Shown: piece after piece, positions 1 to 13,400 of the stretch | How the letters are laid out: every line of letters starts with the position of its first letter | Position numbering within the stretch: position 1 is the first letter of the stretch | From: Hydractinia symbiolongicarpus | Taxonomy: Eukaryota; Cnidaria; Hydrozoa; Anthoathecata; Hydractiniidae | Direction of reading: 5' to 3' | Assembly: GCF_029227915.1 (NCBI RefSeq) | Contig: NC_079884.1 | Span: forward strand, 14,820,001 to 14,884,000 | DNA: 64,000 nucleotides | Notes under the pieces: generated by a model | Database searches by the model: none | What the model was told of the DNA's origin: nothing | What the model saw: the letters and a program-made list of their open reading frames with translations, nothing else | Made by a program: the position numbers and the translations under genes

Positions 1-399
1 TGATTTCTACTCTAGAGTAAAGTGGAAAAATTGCAAAACCTAATAGGCTTACAACTATTCACATTGGATGAAATAACTTTATTGTTTTGCAAATTAGATT
101 TATAAATTAAATTTATTTTGAAATAATTAAGAATAACTGCAGGCTAACTAGCCAAAATTAATCTTTGGTTTATTTTGCCTCATTTATCGACAACATTTAT
201 ATTTACTTTGTTTTAGGGCTTAAATTCGAAAATATCAATTCATAGGATAAAAAAATTTATTTGAAATATTTAAAATTAAAAAGTTTCGTCTGTTTACTTT
301 CTATTAAAACAGATACTTTCAATAATGATTTTAAAGATTTTTATGTTTCCAATGCTGTAAACATTTTTACTCTTCTAAAATGGTTTATCATAATTATAG

Positions 400-1040
400 A
401 AACTGAATCTGTCTGTAACAGGCAAAGTGGGTGTGTACATTTTCCTTTAAACCTACCGAAAAAGTTACATCTTTAGAGCACGATGTTAATGACTGATGTC
501 AATAGCATTTTACAATTAGTGTAGCTATTGCATCACACACAAGTTTGATGCCAAATAACCTGAAATCAGGTGGAAATAACTGGCGTCATCTTCTGGGTAA
601 CTAGGGACCACTGGGGCCAAAATGGGATCAATCCCAATATCTTGTCAACCGTTCGTTAAATTTTTGTTAAGTTTGAGATCAAACAACTTGGAAAGGGGTG
701 ATGACATCAATTTTTTATTTACCGTGTGGGTATCTAAGGACCACCTGAGACCAGTATACGACCATTTTTTAAAGCTGGGCTATTTTACTTGTTTTGGAAG
801 GGATGGGTTAATGACTTCATCAAAAACTAAACCGCAATATCTTCTGAACTGATCGTTTGAAGCACATAATCCTATATATTATCTTGATCAGTGTTTCAAG
901 CTCTACCCAATGTGTTAATAAATTTCTAATTTTTTTTTGTGCGTATGGCGAGGGGTCATTGCTGACGTCACCAAAACTCAATTTGCACATTTTTTCTATT
1001 CTTCTTCTGCCTAAGTAGATTTTTACAGGCTTTTAATACA
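400..1040 (+). mobile_element. Helitron-like non-autonomous element, worn copy
   Basis: Shares the family head (tctgtctgtaacaggcaaag), the middle blocks (ctagggaccac, ttgatcagtgtttcaagctc, gggtcattgctgacgtca) and a decayed 3' tail (gcctaagtagatttttacaggc). Ends are too worn to fix. Lies in the intron after the last exon of the window. Confidence 0.7.
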
Positions 1041-1099
1041 TTAAATGAGAACAGAACTAAATTAACTTATATAAACAAAACAATTATTATCAATTATAC

Positions 1100-1461
1100 T
1101 TGGCTGTGCTGATCAATTCATTCAAATCGGGTTGTCCACGACACAACATTATTCCCCGGTTCATTTTGGCAGGATCAAGAGACCAATTAGAGATACCAAT
1201 AAAAGCAACACGTTTTTTTTTCAACTCATCACCATCAATGGTCAAATCTTCGGAACCATCAGTTCCATCTTCTAGTAGTGGGTGAAGGGCTTTCAAAGGC
1301 ATACGTGGAGAATCTTCAGCAAGGCCAACTTCATCTAACACAACAACTGACGTAAAGTTGTCTAAATTTTTGTCATCTTGAAAGCGACTGCATTGCTTGA
1401 AAGTATTGATAATACTCTCTGCAGTAGAAATTGGACTGCATTGATATGATGACATAAAAAT
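1100..1461 (-). CDS. rnf213: rnf213 exon 36 of window (AAA4 Walker B)
   Basis: Residues 2214-2334. It has SYQCSPISTAESIINTFKQC, Walker B VVVLDEVGLAEDS (human Glu2845), PLKALHPLLEDG, and sensor FIGISNWSLDPAKMNRGI. The donor gtataa follows LISTAK; phase 2. The next exon is left of the window. Confidence 0.98.
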
Positions 1462-4400
1462 CTGTAAAATTATATCATTTAAATAAATTTTAATTAGCTG
1501 CCACCTACTCTATTAAAATGAAAATATCATTTTGCTTTTAACTGAAAGAAGTATATAGCAAAGAAAACTCCTAAATACTTCTTCCCAAAAGCTAGTACTT
1601 TCATAATAAGTTAATCGCAGCAGTGACTGTAAAATTACTCTGCTTCGTTTGAGACTGTCACATGAGACAACAATTCTACATTTCTTCTGCTACTAGAAAT
1701 GATTCTACTAGCCTTGATGATAAAAATACAGGAAATTAAAGGTTATCTTGAGTGATATTTACAAATACTTAGATTCTAATAAAGTCGATTATTGCTGGTT
1801 AATAACATCATAGCAGGGCTTTAAACATACCTGTTTAAAACGTCCAAACAATTCCGATTTTGACATATTCCCCTGCATGTTGTCCTGCACAATTGTTTTG
1901 GCCAAAGATTTTGAGCTTCCAGGTTTGCCAACAACAAAAAGAGGGATTCGTAACTCAATACATATTACCATCATAAAAACATTTTCACATAATGCTTTAT
2001 TTTTTGCAATATTGTCTTCCAACTTCAGCTCATCCAAAAACATCTCTTGACACCTGTTTAGAAAAGAAATATTTAACCCAGTTGATGGATTACTTTTGAA
2101 TTGGTGTTAAACTATCTAGTCTGTGATTTATATCCTCAATATATACAGACAATTGTGATTTAATCACCTTGCTATTTCCTTTTTCATTTGCTTCGCACCA
2201 TTTTGTAACACAAAACTTCCAGTGAAATATTGCTGGATAAAATCAATGTATGATTCACGGTTTTCTAAACGTGCAATATAGCAAACACCAAGGGCCAGTA
2301 CAAGTGATCGTCTTTGTTTATCAATACTTTGCTAAAAAAAGAAATCAAGAAAGGTTTGATTTGAATTAGCTGTGCCAATCATACATATCAATAGTCGCAA
2401 CCGTGTCTGTGAAAGGGAAATGGATTTTATTTTTTCAATTTTCTACAATAGTCACAAATACTAATTTATATGGCAATGAGTTTTAAAATACTATGCAGTA
2501 GTTATAAATTATTAACAAGGCAAAATCAAAAGCAATTAATATTTTTACATTTCATTCATTAATTCAAAGTGAGATTAAAAAGATCCAGTAAATGAATTAT
2601 TCTCTAGGTTCAACAACTACTCTTATACACTAATATGTTGCTTCCGTGTGTGTTTTGTTTTTAACTTTAGCACATAGAAAGCAGACAATACGACAATGAA
2701 GAAATATACAACACTTAAGGGTACGTTGATGAAAGCTAATTTGGTTTGAAACTGGTGTGGAGATGTTGAGGTTTGTAGGTCACTTTCTGACCTTTAATTT
2801 TCCTAATATTTGTTTTCTGTATGTTAAGATATATAGCCACTTATTAATCTTAAAGAAAGAGTTTGGCTACAAACTAGCTTCTAAAGCTAGCTGGCTAGCA
2901 AGCCTTATTTACTGTTATTTTTTAAATAGAACCCGAGGTGTAAAATGATGTTGGACAAGTTATGGAATCATCAGTAAAAAATAAGAGATCTGGGACGAGC
3001 AATCGATTGTCATTTTGCCAAAAAAATTTATGTTAATCAATTCATCTTTATAATATTTATGCATTGTTATAGTTTGAATCACAATCTTAACAAAATTACT
3101 GATGACAGAAATGTCAAAAATTGTATTACTTAATATGACATCATAATTAAATCTGAAATTCTTTAATATCTTGTAAATATCTTGAAAAAAAAAAGAAGAC
3201 TTGTTAACCAACCTTTAAGGGTTTTTTATTCAGTTTGGTATCTGTTTCTTATCGTCTAAAGTTTTTTTACCAACTATTAAATTTGTAACACTAGGCTTTA
3301 GAAAGTGAACACTCAGCAATTTTTGAACTTTAACAGGATCTTTCGCAAAATAGAAAATACGTTTACAAACAGGTTGTAAACAATGCTTTTACATTTCAGT
3401 CATTTGCAATAGGACCTACCTCGAATCTATTTCTTAAGACAAGGCATTCGTCTTCTTCATTGTCATTGTCTAAAAGAAGTTCTAACAAAAACTCCATCTT
3501 TTTGTAAAACCATGATGTGACTTGAACAGCTCTTTCAACATCTCGCAAACTTACAAAACTGCACTCATCCTAATTAGCAAAATTAATTAGTAACTAGGTA
3601 TAATAATTAGCACTAGTAACATGATAGGATAAAATTTAAAATAAAAAAACCTTTTCGTGACGCATATATTCTTGTGATAATGCAAGTACGGTTACTAAAA
3701 GTTCAACGAACTCATCATTGCTTGGCAGCATTTTATCTTTCTCCTGTATAAAATAAAAAAAGTAATTATACTAAGAAAAACCCAGTTATGAACAATTAAA
3801 TAACTCCTTTCCATCAATATGCAATAAATCTTGGCTGCATAAATGCAACGAATAGATCATTCTGAAATCTGTATCACAAACCTACTTAAAATTCTATTCT
3901 CTAAAAATATCTATTTAAAATTCCTAAACTATTATTCCAATAGGGTTGTAGAAAGTAACCATGACACAGTGTGCAGCAGTTTCTTAGCATTGTATTGTCT
4001 CATTTAGCAAAATTATTAAGAGTAATATATCTTATGGACTCGTATTAGTCAGCATTAGAAACACAATGGCAAAAACAATCATGATGGCATAAGAAATTCG
4101 ACGTTTCAGAAATTTTTTATTATGCTAAATTTTTTTAATAATATTTAAGCCACTCAGAAGTGGTGATCCACCACCACTTTCTCCAAGCATACTTGATGCC
4201 AAAAAATTGCAATATATGGTCATCATCATTCTCATCATTCTCGGCTTAACGTCCGTTTTCCATGCTAGCATGGGTTGGACAGGGTATATTAATGACCCTC
4301 TTCCAATCTCATCTAGACTGTGTTAGAACTAAACTTAACTTCCTCTGTATCATGTCTGTCCTTATAACCTCCTGCCAAGTCTTTCTCGGTCTGCCTCTGG

Positions 4401-7400
4401 GCTTTTCCCCAGGAACTATCAAGTCTCCACACTTTCTTACCCAATTATCCCCCTCCATTCTTTCCAAGTGCCCCAGCCAATTCAACCTTCTTACCTGGAT
4501 AACATCTTTAATTCTACGGATACTTAGCCTGCTTCTTAGCTCATCTGAAATCTTTCTGTCTCTCAGGCTGGCGTTACAAATCCATCTAACCATTCTCATA
4601 TCGTTCCTTTCTAAACGGTCAAGATCTTTCTGCTTCACTGCCCATGTCTCACTACCGTACAACATAACACTTCTTACACAGGCCTAATACAACCTACCTT
4701 TTAACTCAATTGACAAGACTCTGCTAGTCACTCTCTGCAAAGGAAGTAAATCTCTGAACTTTTTCCAAGCAGAACCTATCCTGCAAGTAACACTTCTTCC
4801 AATACCCCCTTCACTGCCCAACATATCACCTAAGTAACTGCCCAACATATCACCTAAGTAACAGAAGTTCTTAACTATCTCTAACGAGCCACTGTTGTGC
4901 ATCATTGAAGCTGGAAATATTTCATTCTCTATAATCTCACCCTTGCAACGCTTGCATACAAACTGAATGTCAGCTGTTAACCTTCCACCAATACTACTGC
5001 ATTTTTTATGTACCCAATGCAAGCAACCCCTTTCCTCCATATTTAACAAGGCCACTTTCCAACTACAAGGTCACACTTGGCTGCAATGCTACTAATCATG
5101 ACTTTAGACTTTGCTGTGTTCACCCTTAGCCCTTTCTCTTCTAGTCCTTTCTTTCACTTCTAAAACTTTTCAACTAATTCTTCCATCGACTCTGCTATGA
5201 GAACCAAATCATCTGCATACAATAACTCCCATGGACAACCTGTTCTGAACTCCATCGACAGCGCTTCTAAGACTAGAACAAACAACAAAGGACTAAGTAC
5301 AGAACCCTGATGTACTCCAATATTTACACTAAATTCATCACTAAGTGAATCGTTAATCCTGACACGACTTCTAGCATTGCTGTACATAGACTGTACCATC
5401 ATAACTAGCCACTCATCCACACCTAATTTTCTCATAGCGCACTAAATAACTTTATGTGACACTCTATCAAAAGCTTTCTCTAAATCTATAAAGGCAAAAT
5501 AGAGATTCTTTCTCTTTCCTAAATACTTTTCCTAAAGCTGTCTGAGTAAAAATATTGCATCTGTAGTAAGTAACTTATCAATCACTCTTTCAATAACTTT
5601 CATTACTTGATCAACAAGTTACCTCTTTCTAATACATCACCCTTGACCTTGAAACAATTTACTATTACACTCGACTGCCACTCACTCGGAATATCACCAT
5701 CCTTTATAATCTGATTAGCAAGACTTGTAATAAGCTCAACTCCAATATATCCAGATGCTTTTACCATCTCTGCAACAATACCTGATACTCCTGCAGCCTT
5801 GCCAATCTTCAATTTCCTAATAGCCTCCACTACCCATTCTGTCTTGATCTGCATAGCTGGCCCTTCTACAACATCATCATCAGACAAACTATCCTCATCC
5901 CAATCAAACGCAGTGTTAAGTAAACCTCTGATAATAATTCTTCCAAGCTACCCTTTTCTCCTCCTCTGTGATAGCCAAGATACCTTCATCATTACGTATA
6001 CACTTCTCACCTACAACATCTTGATTAGTCTTCTTCATTTGCTTTGCTATCTTGAACACCTAATTGCGCTGGTCTTCCCTTCTTAACACATCTGCAAATC
6101 TGTTTCTCCCTGCTTCTGATTTCGCCTTATACACTGCTGTACGAGCACGACGCTTAGCTTCTAAGTAAATATTTTTACTACCACCTGACTTCCACTAAGT
6201 TTCCTCTTTTTTCCTTTATACACTGGTCAATCTCATTATTCCACCACCAGATCTATGTCTAGCTGGTCCTTTCGTCCACCCACAGGTATCATCAGAAGCT
6301 TCTAGAAGACAATTCTTCAAAGTAGTCCAAGTACTTTCAACATTTTCACTATCACACTGACCATTGTGGGCTAACTGCTGAACTTTTGCACTAAATTTTC
6401 TTGCTACAATCTCTTCCTTCAGCTTCCAGACTTTACGAAGGGGACTGTACTTTCCCTTGGCTCCTTTAACACTCTTTAAGATACTGTCACAAACCAGCAA
6501 CCTATGCTGGGAAACACACTCTTCCCCTGTATAACTTTCACGTCCTTCACCACTTTCTTGTCTGACTTTCTAACCAGGAAGTAATCTATCTGTGTTTTAC
6601 AGCCACCTGACTCATATGTTATCAGCCTACTCTGTCTCTTACTGAATGATGTGTTGCAAACCACCATGTCCGTTGCCATTCCAAACTCAAGCAATTTCTC
6701 CCCTTCCTTAATTCTGCTCCCAAATCCATAGCCTCCATGCACACCTCTATAACCTTCAGATGACTTTCCAACATGACCATTAAAGTCGCTGCCCACCATG
6801 ACAAGTTCAGTGTCTTCAAACTTTGATGTGACTGCTATTAACTCATCATAAAACTTATCTTTAACTTCCTCACTGAGGTCATAGAATACAATATGGATTA
6901 AGGAAAAATAATTCTAGACTAGTCGGTGGCCTGTGGATAAATCCACTGGTTCACCTGTCCTTAATTTGTGTCTCGCAAATACAGTTAATATTTTGCTGAC
7001 ACACATATACAGGTATTATAATAAAGATATAACGTATGAAATTATCTCTACAAAACATCTATCTCTACAAAACATCTATCTCTACAAAACATCTTAATCC
7101 TGCTAAACCTCTTATTAAATAAAATGCCTTAAAAAATGTTGTTAAATGTCTATGAGCCTGTATGCAGACATCATGTGGAACACGTAATTTCTCTTGTGGA
7201 CATTTTGTATGATATTTATGGCTGACTCCTTGTTGTTGTTTTTTATGCATTAAATTAAGTTAAAATATCTTAAAAAGGCTTAGTTTATCTTAACTACGTT
7301 TATCACAACTGAAATTAAAAGCTAGCATAAGACCTGTGTTATACTTTATTATCCATACTTACATATCTTCTAATAATTTGTCTTGCATATGCTTGTTCAG

Positions 7401-10400
7401 TTTTAGCATTTAACTGACCAAAATCCCAGACCAGTGGCTTCATGCTTTCCGGAAGTGGATGGACTCGATACACAAGTTGCCGCAAAGGAATATCGCCTAA
7501 AAAGAAATTATCATAGAGAAATATTATATAAATAAATTTTAATAGAACTGTTCATAAGCCAAATATCATACCAATTTTTTCATATGTAAGAGCAGCACTG
7601 ACGTGATATCCTAGCCCAGCAGATTCCAATTTAGCTACCATTTCTTCAGTATGTCTATAATGAAAGAAGACACATTTTGTCTGCCAGGTGCAAAATCTAT
7701 AACTATCTATGAAATTTAGAAAAAAAGAGGTTTCTTGAGCCGTAACCTAGTCTGTAATCACACTTTCTTTTTCAAATTCCTGTCCAGTTTTGTAAAGAAA
7801 ACAATGTGTGTCAAGTTTTTCCACTTAAAGATTCCCAAACTGCTTTCGGGTCGTTGTTGTTGCCATGGAAGAAGTGCTAATTTTTCAGTTGCATTGGTTA
7901 GGTAAGTAGTGTTTAAAATGCACTAGTCAGACTTTCCAACAGGTCCGCTTTACAGAATAATTCACTTCAGGATCCACAAAGGCTCTAACTCTGTTGAAAT
8001 ATGGCAATAAAAGACACCATCAATGAAAGGGTGCATTGCTGTAAGCAATCTGCACAAAATTTTGATGTTCACAGCAACATATCCCACAAAATTAAAAAAA
8101 AAGGCTCTGGGTTTAATTTTTTAAACATTCATAAAAACTTGTTTTTTAAAACGGAGGGGGACTGTTTTTGTTTGGACAGGTTACGATAGACTGTGGGCTG
8201 TGCTTATTTAATCAATTGTCATGGTAAAGTTCTTTTTAAAACAATCAAACAGATGTAAAGCCTCAAGTATACCTGTCCTCTCTACCCTAGGTGGCACAGT
8301 TTGAACTATATGTGGCTCTTGGGTTACCAAGCCAGTCTTACATAAATAAGTCTGTGTGTAACGCCAAAAGTGGATGTCTTCATTTTTATTTCACAATGCA
8401 TGAAGGTAATTCCTTGTTACATTACAGTGCTTAAAACTTTTACATGATAACTTTTATTACTTAGCCATTGAACCATTATACTTTCTGTCATTTTACTTTT
8501 GGGGGGTGCAATAAACTTTGGTTATTAATAATAAATGCGTGTTTGTGCTGCAAAAAAATCATATTTTTAACTACGACATCAGCCATACCTTCTGTAAGGA
8601 TTGCATGCAGCAATAATTTCTAGACCATGTTTAGCAAATGCAATTGGTTTGCCATAAACACGTTTATCAATCATGATCTCTTTTATTAATCCAATACCAT
8701 CTGTTGTATTTGCTTCGTCAAGAAAAAGAATGGTTGAAATTCCATGTCTTTCGTAATTAACTTTGGCTAAATTAATCGCTTCATTTATCCTTCTTTTAAT
8801 GTCTTTTGCTGAGACACCTCCATGAACCTAAAAAACATTTTTTCTGCTATTATCCAAAGAAGCACATCACAATTGTCTTTTAAATTAATAAACTTCATAC
8901 AATCGTAGTTTTTAACGTTGCAAAATCAAATAGAGTAAAGTTTAGGTTTTGTGGATATATATTTTAATAGTTTGTTAATGAAATATGGCGATCTTCATGT
9001 TTTTTGCTATCAAATTTGATAATTTAGAAAAAAATATGGTAAACAGTTTGACCTAATTTTTCTTGATGGTTTTGGCACCAAATATGGCAAAATACAGGCT
9101 TCATTTCATTTCGTTTTAATAGCTTGTCATTTGATCTTTGTATGATTACATTTTACTTAAAATACCTATATATGCAGATTGAGAAAACAGTCCTTTACTC
9201 ACACTCCCCCCCCCCACCCCCCACGTGCTTGGCACAATGTCTCATTCATGAATAAGGATCATTTTTTTTACTATTTCAAACTATGAAATATTTCCAAATT
9301 TCTTTTCAAAAAGTGTCATTTTTTGTTACTTTCTGGGTAAAACCACTTGGCACAGACAACTGTCCTAAGTTTTTATGCAAATGCAGGAATACAATGTTTA
9401 TTTTAATAAAATGCATTTATTTACCACTTACTTTTACTAACAACATATTGATAGCTCCTGTTAATCCAGCCCGCAAAGCACACATGAATCGAATAAGTCT
9501 TGTCTTTCCACAACCAGTTTCGCCCATTAATATTACAGGAATACCACATCTTAAACAAATAAAAACATATACAGAAAACATACTTTTTATCATATTGACT
9601 TATGTTTGCAACTGTGACAAAGAGGATGTTATTACGTTTCTTTTGATAAACAACAAACTGACCATTTTCCTGTAATCATCTTAATAAAGTAGACTGATAA
9701 TTACAATTATTTTTAGTGAAACCATTGCCTTGCCCTTAAACAAACTTGATGATGACAATATTGATATCTTTCAGAGTGGCCTCATCTTCACATGAAAAAA
9801 GTTTTGGAAATTGTAGGAGAATTTAAGAGTTTTAGTGGTCACGGTTTAGGAGAAAACACTAACGATGAGGTGAAAGAACATGTGGTTTTTGTTATGAAGA
9901 AGTTACACCTACTCAAATATTCCGCATTGTACAAAACAAGCATAAAATTATCTGTATGGCAATACTTATGACTCTGGCAGTAGCTTTTCATATTTTAATG
10001 GGCTTGGACAAGATTATAGGAGAAAATAGTTAATCATAATAGGAGTTTCCTACTAAAATGTACTCAGTGATTTTTTTCAAAACATAATAAAAAATATTTT
10101 GAGATGATTAAAATATTCATCAGAATTTAGGAGGGATCAATATTTTAAGTTTACATTTCTTACTTACAACCCTATATATTATTATTATTGAAATTATTTA
10201 CCCTGGATAGCCTCTTCAGTTCATATTGGTATTGCTATCAACAAGGGTCCTGCGAAGGGGGTCCTAGTGCATTTAAAGCTCCCATTTGGGATACGAAAGT
10301 TCTGCAAGCACAGCTATCGCTCCACTAGACAACGGCCTAAGATATCAATCCTATTGTCATGCCAAGTGCTAAGCAGAAAGGATAGATTCACACTTGTATA

Positions 10401-13400
10401 GTCTCTGGCATGACTTGGCCAGGGTTTGAACCCAAGACCTCCCGCACTGGAAGCGAACGCTCTACCACAAAGCTACCAGTTAGTATTATTTTTGATAAAC
10501 GTTTCAAGCTCTACACAATAAAAACCAATGTTTAACAAATTTTAAAAAGGTTTTTTCATATTAAATGGGTCATTGATGACTTCGTTAAATTTAAATTCAT
10601 CAAATTAAAATTTTTAGTCAATTATTTTGATCAGCTTCGCATAAAAGAGGCAATGGGTACACTTAGGGTTATTTTTTGTTGTTGCTGTTGTACAGTGCCA
10701 ATTAAAACATCACCCAAAAAACCTTCTACCTTTGTTAAAATCTTTGTGTACATTTTTTGATGTGATTAATACAAGCCGCACAGGAAAAAAAAGCAATTTA
10801 ATGTATAGCCTGAATTTGTGGTTTACGTCCTATCATTACTTTTGGAAATATTATTCTCGTTAACAATTATATTATTGTTACCTGTCCCTAATTTTTTCCT
10901 ATTTTTTCTGCCTTTGAAATAAAATTAACCACAAATCTTGTAATGCTGCGTTTGATCTTGCTACAGACAAAGGAACTTTGTATAAGTGGAGATGAAGAAA
11001 GGGTTGGAACTCGGTACGCAAAATTTTTTTTAAAATAGTTGTTACTAAACATCAAGAAAAATCCGTTAGTACAGCAATACAGAATCTTGTTTTGGAAAAT
11101 ACGCATATAAGACAATACCGCAACACAAACGCCTTAGTTAATTTCCATTGCCTAATTCTTAGCAACCTACAAGTCATATGAGTACAAATGTTGTTAAAAC
11201 ATTGAGGCACCAGAACCACACCTTAATCTCATATGGATGGCCAATATCTTTTTCATGTTGTCAATTGTTAACTCATAGGTTGGGTCTGGATCTTGCACAT
11301 ATTTCAAACCCATCACTCGACAAAGTATTTGCAATTTTTCAGATCTAAAGTAAAAAAAAAAAAAATTCACAATCTTCCTAAATTAATTTTCTTTAGATGG
11401 TCTAATATCTTTGTACAAGATTTTCAGTATTTAAGCTAACACTTATTTTATCAACTTTTGGAGTTAATCTCAAAAGAATATATTTCTTGTATAATTTTAT
11501 TGTACTTCCTAATAAAAAGAAATAAAGATTAACCCGTTTCTTTAAAACACAGGCCTTGCAATGAATTGCAAGTGCTTGCTAGTTTCTGGAAAATTTAACT
11601 GCTCACATGTGTGATTTTTCGTTTACTGACACACCAAACATGACTATAAATGCACCTTTGTTAAATTAAGAAGGTAAATGAACAGTTGAAATGTGTCTTT
11701 GTGAAATTAAATACAATTACACTGGCTTTGAATCATGCTAAAATAAAGTGATTGCAATAAAAAACTGGACACAGAAACCACAATGCCCCCGAGACGGTAC
11801 ACTTAAGCAGACATAACCATTGTCTGATACAAATGATAAATGTTAAACAAAAAAATCGCAAACGCTAAAAAGGTCCTTAAATGTTGTATGTGTTGCATAT
11901 ATTGATTAAATGTTTTTTAAAAGCTGAATTAGGATTTAGAGCACAAGACTGCTTCCAGTCTTCAAACTATATATAATGCCTAAAAATGGAACCTAGCAAA
12001 GTACCTTATGCCACCAGGCAAATCATTGAAGTATACTGAATAAATTGAATTAACCAACAGATCAATGTAATATAAAATCGTCAGATACTTCCTCAAGAGA
12101 AATGAAAGTAAATGTAATAACACAAATAATTAAACGTTCCAGGGCCACTAGCTCATAGAAAGGCTTGATGTCCTCATAAAACATTTTTGTCAAGAAGATG
12201 TGAAAAAGTCACCTGTTCAACATTTGGTAGTTAGTTGAGAGCGTGACCAAGTCTCCCGCCATTTGACGCATCAGATCATCAAATAAATTTTTTGACATGA
12301 TATTTTTTTGAATTATTTGAAACTCCTGCTCCGGATCAGTTAGGTTGCCATTGGGATCCACATTAAATCCAAGAAAACTCAAAGTTTGCCCATCTTGATT
12401 GAAGAATAGATAAGGATGGGAACTATGGAAGAAAAAAATTATTTGACTTATATAAAAACAAAGATTTGGAGAAGTACTGTACTTTATGCCTACTTACCAC
12501 ATCCATTGAAAAATTATACTTGTTGGTGTAAAGATAATTAATAATGAAAAAGGAATAATAGGACTAGAAATACAATGTTTGATTAAGCAGCAATATTAAT
12601 AATAGTAATACCTCTGTTCCCAGTGCCTTTTAAGTTCAACCATTAATTTGTTTTCCTGAGGCTGTCCAATATCACTCTCTGTTAAAGAGCGTGTGGAAAA
12701 ATCCTACGCAAAAAGTAATTTTTAACATCATTGATTATTCTTTATATTTAATATAATAATTTATGCATGAAATGGATTTTATTGGTTATACAGAAAGGAA
12801 AAGCACTAATATATTGTGTTAGAAACAGTAATAAACAAACCTTTGCCATTTCAAGCAAAAATTTTACAACAAAAGCTTTAAAACCACGTAAATCTTGGCT
12901 GAGTATGGGATTGGTAAAAATGCATTTTTCACTGTCCAATAATTGCTGATTAAAAAAATGTACGAAATTACGAAGCTCCATCCATGATGGCCTTTCCACA
13001 CCACAGTATCTAAATTGCAAGATACATTAGTTAAACTTTGTATTAGGATACCGACTATATAGTTATTTAAATGTTACATTGTAAAAGCTAAAAGCTCAGG
13101 CTAGGCGTGCATGCAAGTTCTTTACTTCCGAAAAAATTACCTAAAAAATAGCAAAAACCTTTTGTTGACTACCAGATTAAGTAAATCAAGATGAAGTTGA
13201 GTCATCCTTGATAACACAAAAATGATCTTAGTTAAAGTGAATTCATTAAACTCCTTAGTGCACCAGTTAGTTCAGTGTATTGCCAGAGGCAGGGTTAGTA
13301 TGTTTATCAACACTTCATTGTTATACTAAGTTCCTTGTCAGTACACACACACAGTATGTATGAATTGGTTTTGATATTCAAAGAATTCGTGTTGTAGTGG

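Noticed and set aside
1100-1285. Plus-strand ORF opposite the AAA4 exon
   Set aside because: It is the antisense shadow of the strongly conserved Walker B exon.
10420-10479. A tRNA gene on the minus strand
   Set aside because: A and B boxes are present, but the ends do not pair as an acceptor stem and a long body with an A/T-rich tail follows, which fits a SINE.
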